In this document: positions 7,442 through 13,032 of the stretch, piece after piece
How positions within the stretch are numbered: position 1 is the first letter of the stretch
Layout of the letters: the number at the start of each line of letters is the position of its first letter
NCBI GenBank assembly: GCA_027014185.1
Contig: JALWEK010000076.1
Span: forward strand, 1-13,032
DNA length: 13,032 nucleotides
Direction: 5' to 3'
Source: Aquificaceae bacterium
GTDB taxonomy: Bacteria > Aquificota > Aquificia > Aquificales > Aquificaceae
Position numbers and translations under genes: made by a program
The notes under the pieces: model-generated
The model's database searches: none
Seen by the model: the letters and a program-made list of their open reading frames with translations, nothing else
Told to the model about the DNA's origin: nothing

Positions 7442-7470
7442 ATTTTGAATTTCTTTCAAGAAAAGTTCAA
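7442..7470 (-). promoter_or_regulatory. Probable promoter of the regulator-kinase-cytochrome operon
   Basis: On the minus strand TTGAAC (7470-7465) and CAAAAT (7447-7442) are separated by 17 bases, close to the sigma-70 consensus. The -10 box ends 8 bases before the ATG at 7433, so the mRNA would be leaderless or nearly so. The -35 box lies inside the tandem repeat array, so a bound regulator would touch or block polymerase. Confidence 0.5.
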
Positions 7471-7482
7471 GAAAATTTCAAG
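7455..7482. repeat. Three 11-bp tandem direct repeats, candidate response-regulator operator
   Basis: TTCAAG occurs at 7455, 7466 and 7477, exactly 11 bp apart; the first two are followed by AAAAG and AAAAT. A weaker fourth unit, TTTGAA, falls in phase at 7444. OmpR/PhoB-class regulators bind as head-to-tail dimers to direct repeats with about 10-11 bp spacing, and the array sits between the regulator gene and a divergent cytochrome gene, so it is the obvious binding site for the adjacent regulator. The binding itself is inferred. Confidence 0.65.
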
Positions 7483-7503
7483 TTCGGGAGGGAGATTTTT
7501 AAC
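7476..7503 (+). promoter_or_regulatory. Weak candidate promoter of the P460-like gene
   Basis: TTTCAA (7476-7481) and TTTAAC (7498-7503) are separated by 16 bases. Both match the consensus poorly, and the -35 part overlaps the third 11-bp repeat, as expected for a promoter that depends on a bound activator. The leader would be about 20 nt and contains GGAAGGGAGGTG. Confidence 0.3.
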
Positions 7504-7528
7504 AAACCCACGGAAGGGAGGTGATAGG

Positions 7529-8044
7529 ATGAAGAAACTCCTGATAGCTTTCGGAGCGGGAGCCGTGGCCTTTGCCAGCGACTGGGATCTGGAAGCTCCC
7601 ACAGGGCTCAAGTTTGGACTAATAAAGGGTTACGAGGACTGGCATGTGGTGGCAACCCACTACAGGACCGACAAGAACGAGCTCCGCTACATAATAGGCA
7701 ACGACGTGGCCGTAAAGGCCTACAGGAGTGGGATACCACTCAACGGCAAAGAGTTTCCCGACGGTGCGATACTCGTCAAGATAGGTTACAGTCTGAAGAA
7801 GAACCCTGCCTTCGAAGCCTCGGTGGAACCCGACGCCATACAGAGGGTCGAGTTCATGCTCAAAGACTCTAAGAGGTTCAAGGATACGGGCGGATGGGGA
7901 TTCGCCAGGTTCGTCAAAGACCAGAAGACAGGCAAGTACAAGGTCTTCGGAAAGAGCGCCAAGGATTACATGCAGTGTTTTACCTGTCACAAGCTCGCTG
8001 AAAAGAAAGACTTCGGCTTTACCGATTACGTAAAGAGGAAGTGA
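7529..8044 (+). CDS. Cytochrome P460 / cytochrome c'-beta-like monoheme protein
   Basis: This 171-residue protein is predicted to be periplasmic, with a signal peptide at 1-17 (MKK, hydrophobic core, cleavage near AFA). The mature part matches the P460 layout by eye: DWHVVATHYRTDKNELRYI near the N terminus, FPDGAILVK at 76-84, GGWGFARF at 121-128, and one CXXCH heme site at 150-154 followed by DFGFTDYV. Family members either oxidise hydroxylamine (P460, whose heme is cross-linked to a lysine) or bind NO (c'-beta, no cross-link). K84, 66 residues before the first heme cysteine, is a candidate for the cross-linking lysine, but this needs an alignment. The ATG at 7529 has GGGAGGTG 5-12 bases upstream and gives the signal peptide; an in-frame ATG at 7445 lies inside the repeat array. 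It is divergent from the response regulator and convergent with dut. Confidence 0.82.
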   Translation: MKKLLIAFGAGAVAFASDWDLEAPTGLKFGLIKGYEDWHVVATHYRTDKNELRYIIGNDVAVKAYRSGIPLNGKEFPDGAILVKIGYSLKKNPAFEASVEPDAIQRVEFMLKDSKRFKDTGGWGFARFVKDQKTGKYKVFGKSAKDYMQCFTCHKLAEKKDFGFTDYVKRK

Positions 8045-8049
8045 TCACT
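8040..8049. other. 10-bp perfect palindrome spanning two opposing stop codons
   Basis: AGTGATCACT is self-complementary and centred on the junction between the P460-like gene (TGA, plus strand) and dut (TGA, minus strand), which abut with no bases between. It has no loop and no T-tract, so it is not a standard terminator. The symmetry may partly follow from the two abutting TGA codons. Confidence 0.6.
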
Positions 8050-8491
8050 CAACCCCTGTACTTCCGAACCCCCCCTCGCCCCTGAAGGTCTGGCTCACCT
8101 CTTCTACCTCAACGAGCCGGACCTTGCTCACGGGGGCTATAACCATCTGGGCTATCCTCTCCCCTCTGTTTATAACGACCTCCTCCTGACCCAGGTTTAT
8201 CAGTATGACCTTCACCTCTCCCCTGTAGTCAGCGTCCACCGTTCCCGGCGAGTTGAGGACGGTTACACCCTTCTTGAGAGCGAGCCCGCTCCTGGGACGG
8301 ACCTGACCCTCGTACCCTTCGGGTATCTCGAACACGAAGCCCGTGGGAATTATGGCCCGCTCCATGGGCTTCAACACTACAGGCTCCTCTACGGCGGCCC
8401 TTAGATCAAGCCCTGCCGAGTGTTCGGTGGCGTAAGATGGGAGCTCTATGCCCTCCCCGTGTGGCAACCTCTTTACCTTTACAACGATCAT
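8045..8491 (-). CDS. dut: dUTP diphosphatase (dUTPase), trimeric type
   Basis: This cytoplasmic enzyme hydrolyses dUTP to dUMP and PPi, which keeps uracil out of DNA and feeds dTMP synthesis. All five motifs of the trimeric family are visible in 148 residues: motif 1 AGLDLRA (26-32), motif 2 RPRSGLA (65-71), motif 3 [10 protein letters not shown] (83-92) with the catalytic Asp, motif 4 RGERIAQMV (109-117) and motif 5 [10 protein letters not shown] (137-146), whose Phe closes over the base. The length is typical. The ATG follows the pnp stop codon after one base (TGAGATG), so translation is probably coupled to pnp, and it ends the operon. No terminator fits between it and the convergent P460-like gene. 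Confidence 0.97.
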   Translation of the reverse strand: MIVVKVKRLPHGEGIELPSYATEHSAGLDLRAAVEEPVVLKPMERAIIPTGFVFEIPEGYEGQVRPRSGLALKKGVTVLNSPGTVDADYRGEVKVILINLGQEEVVINRGERIAQMVIAPVSKVRLVEVEEVSQTFRGEGGFGSTGVE

Positions 8492-8492
8492 C

Positions 8493-10814
8493 TCACTCGA
8501 TCTTGTCTGTGAGTTTGGGCCTTCCTCTCTCGTCCAGCTCGAAGACCTTTACCTTAACGCTCTGGCCTACCTTGAAGAGCGCTCTTGCGTCCCTGACCCT
8601 CTCTTTCATGTTGTCCACGTGGAGGAGCCCGACCTTGCCCGGGAGTATCTCCACGAAGGCCCCGTAGGGTTCAACCCTCGTTATCTTCCCCTCATATACC
8701 TTTCCCACCTCTACCTTTTCCTCAGGCGGGGTCTCCCCGTTCACACCAACCGTAGTGAACTTGGGCCTTCCCATCTCATCGAGCTCGAGAACCTTCACCT
8801 TTACCACGTCCCCCACGCTGTACTTCTCGCCGGCGTGCTTCACCGGGGTGGCCATCTTGGAAACGTGAAGGAGCCCTATCTTGCCCGGTAGGACCTCTAT
8901 GAAGACTCCGTAGGGTTCAACCCTCGTAACCTTCCCCTCATATACCTCCCCCACCTCTAGATCTTTAACGAGGTTCTCTATCATTTCTATCGCCTTCTCT
9001 ATAGCCTCGTCCGAGTATCCGGTAAGATAGACCTTACCTTCCTCACCAACCCAGACCTTTACCTCGGTCTCCTCGTATATCTTCTTCACGTTGGCCCCGC
9101 CTGGACCTATAACGAGGGGGGCCTTCTCCTCGGGAACCCTGTATATGACTATCCTAGGAGCGTGGGGAGAGAGCTCCTTCCTGGGCTCGGGTATCGCTTC
9201 GTACATCTTCTCAAGTATGTAAAACCTTCCTTCCTTGGCCTGTTTGAGAGCCTCTATCATTATCTCCTTCGTAATACCCTTTATCTTTATGTCCATTTGG
9301 ATAGAGGTAACCCCCTCTTTTGTCCCTGCAACCTTGAAGTCCATATCTCCCAGATGATCCTCGTCCCCGAGGATGTCGGAGAGTATCACGTACCTGTCCC
9401 CTTCCTTTATCAGGCCCATGGCTATACCTGAGACGTGCTTTCCTCCTTTTACCGGAACTCCCGCATCGAAGAGGGCCAGCGACCCTCCGCAGACCGTGGC
9501 CATGGAGGTGGATCCGTTCGACTCCAGGATGTCAGAGACTACACGGATTATGTAAGGGAACTCCTCCTCGTCGGGGATAACTGGCTCTAAGGCCCTCTCT
9601 GCAAGGGCGCCGTGGCCGATCTCTCTCCTCCTGGGTGGTCCCCAGGGGCGTGCCTCCCCTCCGGAGAAGGGTGGGAAGTTGTAGTGGAGCATGAACCTCT
9701 TGAATACCTCGCCTTCTGCTATCGTCTCTATGAGCTGTGCCTCGTCCGGAGCGCCCAGGGTAACGGTAACGTAGGCCTGGGTCTGTCCTCTCGTAAAGAT
9801 AGCGCTGCCGTGAGGCCTTTCGAAGGGATGAACCTCTATGCTTATGGGCCTTATCTCGTCCGGTTTTCTCCCGTCTATCCTGATGCCTTCACTCAGGATC
9901 TTCTCCCTCATAAGCCTGCTTTCAAGCTTCTTGAAAAAGTACTTGACGTTGAAGTGAAGCTCCTCCGGTATTTCGTGTTTTTCGACGAACTCCTCGACTA
10001 TGCTCGAGAGGGCCTTGTTCCTCTCCTTCTTGTCCTGTATTGAGAAAGCGGAGACTATCTTCTCAGAACACTCCTTCTCGAGAAGCTCCTTTATGGACTC
10101 TTCAAGCTCTATTCCTTGGAACTCGAACTTGGGAACCCCCACCTTCTCCCTCAGCCTCTCCTGAGCCTCTATCGCCTCCTTGATCGCTTCTAAACCGAAG
10201 AAGAGGGCCTCGGTTATGATCTCCTCAGGGACCTCCCTGGCCCCTCCTTCGACCATAACTATGGCGTCCTTAGTTCCCGCCATAACTATCTCGAGGTCCG
10301 ACTCCTTCCTCTCCTCGTAGGTGGGATTTGCTATGAACTCCCCGTCTATCCTGCATATCCTCACACCCGCTATGGGCCCCTCGAAGGGTATCCTCGATAT
10401 GTGAAGGGCTGCGGATGCCCCGGTTATGGCGAGTACGTCCGGATCGAACTGGTCGTCTGCGGAGAGCGTTAGAGCCGTTATGACAACGTCATGGAAGAAG
10501 CCCTCTGGAAGGAGAGGCCTTATCGGCCTATCTATCACCCTAGAGGCGAGTACCTCCCTTTCGGAAGGCTTACCCTCCCTCTTTATAAAGCCACCCGGTA
10601 TCTTGCCGTACGCGGAGGGTCTTTCCCTGTAGTCCACGGTGAGGGGTGTGAAGTCTATCTCGGTGTTGGGCTCGTCGGACATAACCGCGGTTACGAGAAC
10701 CGCCGTTCCACCCTGCCTTACGACTACCGCGCCATCCGCCTGCTTAGCGTACCTGCCCGTCTCGATGATTATCGGTTCTCTACTGTTTCCTAACCTCGCA
10801 CTCTCCTGGGCCAT
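8493..10814 (-). CDS. pnp: Polynucleotide phosphorylase with two tandem S1 domains
   Basis: This cytoplasmic 3'-to-5' exoribonuclease uses phosphate to release nucleoside diphosphates from RNA. The 773 residues hold the first RNase PH domain (about 12-150), the helical linker (about 155-300), the second, catalytic RNase PH domain (about 310-545) with [10 protein letters not shown] at 443-452 and the metal-binding [10 protein letters not shown] at 483-492, and a KH domain (about 550-615) with GPGG at 570-573. Two S1 RNA-binding domains then follow, at 621-687 and 703-769, where most bacterial enzymes of about 700 residues have one. The two copies share 44 of 67 residues by hand count, without gaps. 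The ATG follows the rpsO stop codon after one base (TAAGATG). The rpsO-pnp order is conserved widely in bacteria. Confidence 0.97.
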   Translation of the reverse strand: MAQESARLGNSREPIIIETGRYAKQADGAVVVRQGGTAVLVTAVMSDEPNTEIDFTPLTVDYRERPSAYGKIPGGFIKREGKPSEREVLASRVIDRPIRPLLPEGFFHDVVITALTLSADDQFDPDVLAITGASAALHISRIPFEGPIAGVRICRIDGEFIANPTYEERKESDLEIVMAGTKDAIVMVEGGAREVPEEIITEALFFGLEAIKEAIEAQERLREKVGVPKFEFQGIELEESIKELLEKECSEKIVSAFSIQDKKERNKALSSIVEEFVEKHEIPEELHFNVKYFFKKLESRLMREKILSEGIRIDGRKPDEIRPISIEVHPFERPHGSAIFTRGQTQAYVTVTLGAPDEAQLIETIAEGEVFKRFMLHYNFPPFSGGEARPWGPPRRREIGHGALAERALEPVIPDEEEFPYIIRVVSDILESNGSTSMATVCGGSLALFDAGVPVKGGKHVSGIAMGLIKEGDRYVILSDILGDEDHLGDMDFKVAGTKEGVTSIQMDIKIKGITKEIMIEALKQAKEGRFYILEKMYEAIPEPRKELSPHAPRIVIYRVPEEKAPLVIGPGGANVKKIYEETEVKVWVGEEGKVYLTGYSDEAIEKAIEMIENLVKDLEVGEVYEGKVTRVEPYGVFIEVLPGKIGLLHVSKMATPVKHAGEKYSVGDVVKVKVLELDEMGRPKFTTVGVNGETPPEEKVEVGKVYEGKITRVEPYGAFVEILPGKVGLLHVDNMKERVRDARALFKVGQSVKVKVFELDERGRPKLTDKIE
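8508..8954 (-). repeat. Tandem duplication of the S1-domain coding segment in pnp
   Basis: Two 201-bp units, 8954-8754 and 8708-8508 on the minus strand, are 246 bp apart, that is 82 codons. They code for S1 domains 66% identical by hand count. At the DNA level CCGTAGGGTTCAACCCTCGT (plus-strand sense) occurs identically at 8663 and 8909, with more near-identity on both sides. The linker between them is short and rich in Pro and Glu. Confidence 0.9.
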
Positions 10815-10815
10815 C

Positions 10816-11088
10816 TTACTTTACCTGTAGCCCGAGTTTCTGGGAAATCTCAAGGTACCTCTGGTAGTCGGTATCCCTCAGATATTCCAAGAGCTTTCTC
10901 CTCTTGTTTACCATCGCTATCAGGCCCCTCCTCGAATGGATGTCCTTCTTGTGCTTCTTCATGTGCTCCGTGAGCTTATTTATCCTCTCGGTCAGTATCG
11001 CTATCTGAACCTCGGGAGAGCCAGTATCTCCTTCGTGTCTCTGAAAACTCCTTATCAGCTCCCACTTCTTCTCCTTAGAAAGGGGCAT
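10816..11088 (-). CDS. rpsO: Small ribosomal subunit protein uS15
   Basis: This primary 16S rRNA-binding protein organises the platform of the 30S subunit. The 90 residues show the family pattern throughout: a first helix with [20 protein letters not shown] (residues 12-31), where the GDTGS turn contacts rRNA, then [18 protein letters not shown], then the [20 protein letters not shown] segment. The length is as expected (89-90). A strong ribosome site, AAGGAGG, lies 8 bases upstream of the ATG and a TATAAT box 35 bases before it. Its stop codon is one base from the pnp start, so rpsO, pnp and dut form one operon. In E. coli uS15 and PNPase each control this message, but the 1-bp gap here leaves no room for a control hairpin between the genes. 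Confidence 0.97.
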   Translation of the reverse strand: MPLSKEKKWELIRSFQRHEGDTGSPEVQIAILTERINKLTEHMKKHKKDIHSRRGLIAMVNKRRKLLEYLRDTDYQRYLEISQKLGLQVK

Positions 11089-11123
11089 TACGCAGACCTC
11101 CTTGTCAAAAGTTGCAATTTTTT

Positions 11124-11129
11124 ATTATA
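11124..11129 (-). promoter_or_regulatory. Probable -10 box of the rpsO-pnp-dut operon
   Basis: A perfect TATAAT on the minus strand lies 35 bases before the rpsO ATG; the predicted leader of about 28 nt contains AAGGAGG. The -35 region is weak (ATGACC or TGACCT at 17-18 bp spacing). A near-palindromic CCCTTAGGG lies just upstream of the -10 box and could be an operator. Confidence 0.5.
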
Positions 11130-11142
11130 ACACCCTAAGGGC

Positions 11143-11385
11143 CTACAGGTCATATATGGCGTCTAGAAGCTCCTTAGCTTTATCCGGATCTATATCCCTC
11201 AACCTCTTGTAAACCTCACGAGCGCTGTCCACCTTCCCTATCCTCGTGTAGCTTATCCCCAGCTTGAAAAGGAGTTCAGGATCATCCGGCCTCTCCTCGA
11301 GCTCCTTCTTTAGATCCTCTATGAACTTCTCCAAAAGCCCTTCTCCCATCTTGCTGAAGACGCCCTTGTAGTCCCTGCCGAACAT
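11143..11385 (-). CDS. Small TPR-repeat protein
   Basis: The product has 80 residues, is rich in Lys, Glu and Asp, and is probably all-helical and cytoplasmic. Residues 36-69 form one tetratricopeptide repeat (PELLFKLGISYTRIGKVDSAREVYKR spans its two helices, conserved at Leu, Gly, Tyr, Gly, Ala and Tyr positions), followed by a capping helix. One full repeat is too few to form a typical superhelix, so it may dimerise or bind a partner; no specific role can be given. Neither ATG (11385 or 11349) has a Shine-Dalgarno site. An AT-rich block (TACTAATAATT on the minus strand) directly precedes the first, so a leaderless mRNA is possible. Its ATG lies only 10 bp from the divergent bioF ATG. rpsO follows 54 bp downstream on the same strand and may be partly co-transcribed. 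Confidence 0.75.
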   Translation of the reverse strand: MFGRDYKGVFSKMGEGLLEKFIEDLKKELEERPDDPELLFKLGISYTRIGKVDSAREVYKRLRDIDPDKAKELLDAIYDL

Positions 11386-11388
11386 AAT
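11383..11388 (+). promoter_or_regulatory. Candidate -10 box of bioF
   Basis: CATAAT ends 7 bases before the bioF ATG, the same spacing as the TATAAT box before the DUF1232 gene, and bioF has no Shine-Dalgarno site. The box overlaps the start codon of the divergent TPR gene. No convincing -35 is seen. Confidence 0.3.
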
Positions 11389-11395
11389 TATTAGT

Positions 11396-12505
11396 ATGGA
11401 CTGGATCAGGGAGATCTTGTATGACCTTGAAGATAAAAACCTGTACAGGAGAAGGATCCTGAGGGAGGGGCTGAAAGACTTCTGCTCGAACGATTACCTA
11501 GGCCTAAGGGACCATCCCCGTGTGGTGGAGGCGTCGAAGAGAGCCTTGGAGGAGTACGGTCTTGGCTCGGGTGCTTCCCAGCTCGTCTCTGGGTACATCC
11601 GGGTTCACGCCGAGCTCGAGGAGAAACTTGCTCAGTTCAAGGGAACTCCCGCCTGTGTCCTCTTCGGCTCTGGATACATGGCGAACGTGGGTACCATACC
11701 GGTTCTCGCAGGGGAGGGGGACCTAATCCTGAGCGACGAGCTGAACCACGCCTCCCTCATAGACGGTTGCAGGCTCTCGAGGGCGGACAAAAAAGTATTC
11801 AAACACAGGGACTACGAACAGTTAGAAGAGATACTTAAGAAGGAAAGGCACAGATACGGGAAGGTTCTGATAGTAACTGACAGCGTCTTCAGCATGGACG
11901 GAGATCTGGCAGACCTGAAGGCCCTATACGATCTTTCGGAGATGTTCAACTGCATACTGTACATAGACGACGCCCACGGAACGGGAACTATAGGCAGGGG
12001 AAGAGGAGGTCTCGAGGAGTTCAACTTGCGGTGGAGGGGAAACGTGGTCCTTATGGGAACGCTATCTAAGGCTCTCGGAAGCTACGGAGCCTTCGTGTGT
12101 GGAAGCGAGGAAGTTGTTGAGCTTCTCGTGAACAGAGCGAGGAGTTTGATATTCACAACCTCCCTACCCCCGGCGGTGTGTGCCGGCGCCTTGGAGAGTG
12201 TCAGGATAATAGATGAGAATCCCGATATGGTAGAGAGATTGAGGGAAGCTGAGAGAAGACTCCTCGACGTGCTCTCAGAACTCCCCTATGATGTCATCTA
12301 CGAGGGAACCCCCATAATACCTGTCCTTGTGGGAGACGAGGGTGAGGCCCTGAGTATATCCAAGAAGCTCCTGGAGGAGGGTATCTTCGTTCAGGCCATA
12401 AGGTATCCAACTGTGCCGAAAGGAAGGGCGAGGCTCAGGTTTACGGCGAGCCTCAGGTACTCCGAAGGGGATCTTGAGCTGCTCTCGGAAGCTCTCAGAT
12501 CCTGA
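11396..12505 (+). CDS. bioF: 8-amino-7-oxononanoate synthase
   Basis: This PLP-dependent enzyme joins pimeloyl-CoA or pimeloyl-ACP with L-alanine, releasing CO2, as the first step of biotin ring assembly. It belongs to the alpha-oxoamine synthase family. Visible features are FCSNDYLGL at 29-37, GSGASQLVSGY at 57-67 (substrate loop), H118 in ELNHAS that stacks on the cofactor, D192 and H194 in YIDDAHGTG, and the Schiff-base lysine K225 in GTLSKALGSYG. The length of 369 residues is slightly below the usual 380-390. The close relatives Kbl and serine palmitoyltransferase are less likely: the N terminus and length fit BioF, but a search is needed to exclude them. No Shine-Dalgarno site precedes the ATG. 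No other biotin gene is in the window. An insertion sequence begins within 51 bp of the stop codon. Confidence 0.88.
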   Translation: MDWIREILYDLEDKNLYRRRILREGLKDFCSNDYLGLRDHPRVVEASKRALEEYGLGSGASQLVSGYIRVHAELEEKLAQFKGTPACVLFGSGYMANVGTIPVLAGEGDLILSDELNHASLIDGCRLSRADKKVFKHRDYEQLEEILKKERHRYGKVLIVTDSVFSMDGDLADLKALYDLSEMFNCILYIDDAHGTGTIGRGRGGLEEFNLRWRGNVVLMGTLSKALGSYGAFVCGSEEVVELLVNRARSLIFTTSLPPAVCAGALESVRIIDENPDMVERLREAERRLLDVLSELPYDVIYEGTPIIPVLVGDEGEALSISKKLLEEGIFVQAIRYPTVPKGRARLRFTASLRYSEGDLELLSEALRS

Positions 12506-13032
12506 GTCCGTTTAAAAAATATAGACACAAATGGGGAGAAGGAGTAAAAAAGAAGAATGAGGGCAAAGAACAACAAGGAGCTGATAAAACTCATTTTAGT
12601 AAAATCCAGACAGCTGTGCAAGACCATCAAGAGCAGACCTCCGAAGAGAGGAAGACCACCCACATACCCAGACCACATAATCCTCTTTGCCCTGCTCCTT
12701 AAAGCCCTTGAAAACCTGTCGCTCAGAGACTTAGAGCAAAGACTCAAAGACATCTTACCTAACACCCCAGACCACACTACACTGTGGTACAGATTCAGGA
12801 AAATTGAAAACTCCTGCCTCAAGGAGCTAATCTACACAACAGCAAGAGAGATAATGAGAGAACTGAAAGCCAGAGAGTTTCACTGCCTCATAGCAGATGG
12901 AACGGGATTTGGTTACTCAGACACGTTCAGACTCCTGTGGATGAAAGGCAAAGAAATAAGACAGGTAAGGTCGCACGTAAAGACAGAAGTACTTGTAGGA
13001 GTGGTAAAGGGAAAAGCTGTAGTTGTGGGAGT
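12506..13032 (+). mobile_element. Left part of an insertion sequence, cut by the window end
   Basis: The segment after bioF holds a transposase gene and a short AT-rich leader. The exact left end and terminal inverted repeat could not be fixed because the right end is not present. The boundary given is the first base after bioF and is therefore approximate. Confidence 0.55.
12557..13032 (+). CDS. Transposase, DDE type (IS5/IS4-like), partial
   Basis: The reading frame stays open to the window end, giving 158 residues of the N-terminal part. It has a basic start, KRGRPPTYPDH at 30-40, the helical segment ALLLKALENLSLRDLEQRL typical of the DNA-binding part of IS5-like transposases, and IADGTGFGYSD at 112-122, where D114 is the likely first acid of the DDE triad. 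The other two acids would lie beyond the window. The ATG at 12557 is the only start after an in-frame stop at 12545, and AGAAGGAG lies 13 bases upstream. Codon use differs from the neighbours: 12 of 15 Arg codons are AGA and 3 AGG, whereas bioF uses AGG about twice as often as AGA, and the sense strand is A-rich, which suggests recent arrival. The exact IS family needs a search. Confidence 0.75.
   Translation, partial: MRAKNNKELIKLILVKSRQLCKTIKSRPPKRGRPPTYPDHIILFALLLKALENLSLRDLEQRLKDILPNTPDHTTLWYRFRKIENSCLKELIYTTAREIMRELKAREFHCLIADGTGFGYSDTFRLLWMKGKEIRQVRSHVKTEVLVGVVKGKAVVVG

Noticed and set aside
8660..8930. Repeated DNA in pnp taken as an insertion or CRISPR-like repeat
   Set aside because: The spacing is a whole number of codons and the repeats code for two S1 domains in frame, so it is a domain duplication.
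9612..10043. Plus-strand open frame of 143 residues within pnp
   Set aside because: Antisense to the helical linker and second RNase PH domain of pnp; long antisense frames are expected at this base composition.
11130..11142. CCCTTAGGG as a terminator of the TPR gene
   Set aside because: The arms are only four bases with one base between them, and no T-tract follows before the TATAAT box; at most an operator for rpsO.
12391..12822. Minus-strand open frame of 143 residues with hydrophobic stretches over the end of bioF and the transposase
   Set aside because: It lies antisense to two well-supported genes, has no recognisable domain, and crosses the boundary between host gene and mobile element.

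Overview
The window looks like a piece of chromosome from a thermophilic bacterium of the Aquificota (Aquificales) type. This is inferred from several things seen together: arginine is written mostly AGG and isoleucine mostly ATA, proteins are rich in Lys and Glu, genes are packed with gaps of 0 to 70 bp, c-type cytochromes are frequent, and a sucC-sucD pair is present, as in chemolithoautotrophs that run the TCA cycle in reverse. I could not run a database search, so the genus is open.

Layout, left to right. (1) 4-2092, minus strand: sucC-sucD, succinyl-CoA synthetase. (2) 2165-4060: a divergent pair of transcription units, a small secreted protein of unknown function on the minus strand and, on the plus strand, a DUF1232 protein overlapping an orphan DppB/OppB-type ABC permease. 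The two start regions share 70 bp holding two back-to-back TATAAT boxes and an inverted repeat. (3) 4035-8044: a respiratory or detoxification island. On the minus strand lie a response regulator, a sensor kinase with almost no extracytoplasmic domain, a triheme cytochrome c and a pentaheme cytochrome c lipoprotein. Divergent from the regulator is a monoheme cytochrome P460 / c'-beta-like protein. Three 11-bp direct repeats fill the gap between the two divergent starts, the arrangement expected of an OmpR/PhoB-class operator. (4) 8045-11385, minus strand: dut, pnp and rpsO, in transcription order (TPR gene)-rpsO-pnp-dut, with identical one-base junctions; the pnp product carries two S1 domains. 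(5) 11396-12505, plus strand: bioF, biotin synthesis. (6) 12506-13032: the start of an insertion sequence whose transposase runs off the window and whose codon use differs from the rest.

How it works together: most genes are housekeeping (carbon metabolism, RNA decay, ribosome, nucleotide hygiene, biotin). The unusual part is region 3, where a two-component system, two multiheme electron carriers and a P460-family protein appear to share one regulatory site. A plausible but unproven reading is a redox or reactive-nitrogen responsive electron-transfer module. A second theme is that several first-in-operon genes lack a Shine-Dalgarno sequence and have a -10-like box 7-8 bases before the ATG, suggesting leaderless mRNAs, while genes inside operons mostly have strong Shine-Dalgarno sites. 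No tRNA, rRNA or CRISPR array was seen, and no gene-free stretch exceeds 100 bp.
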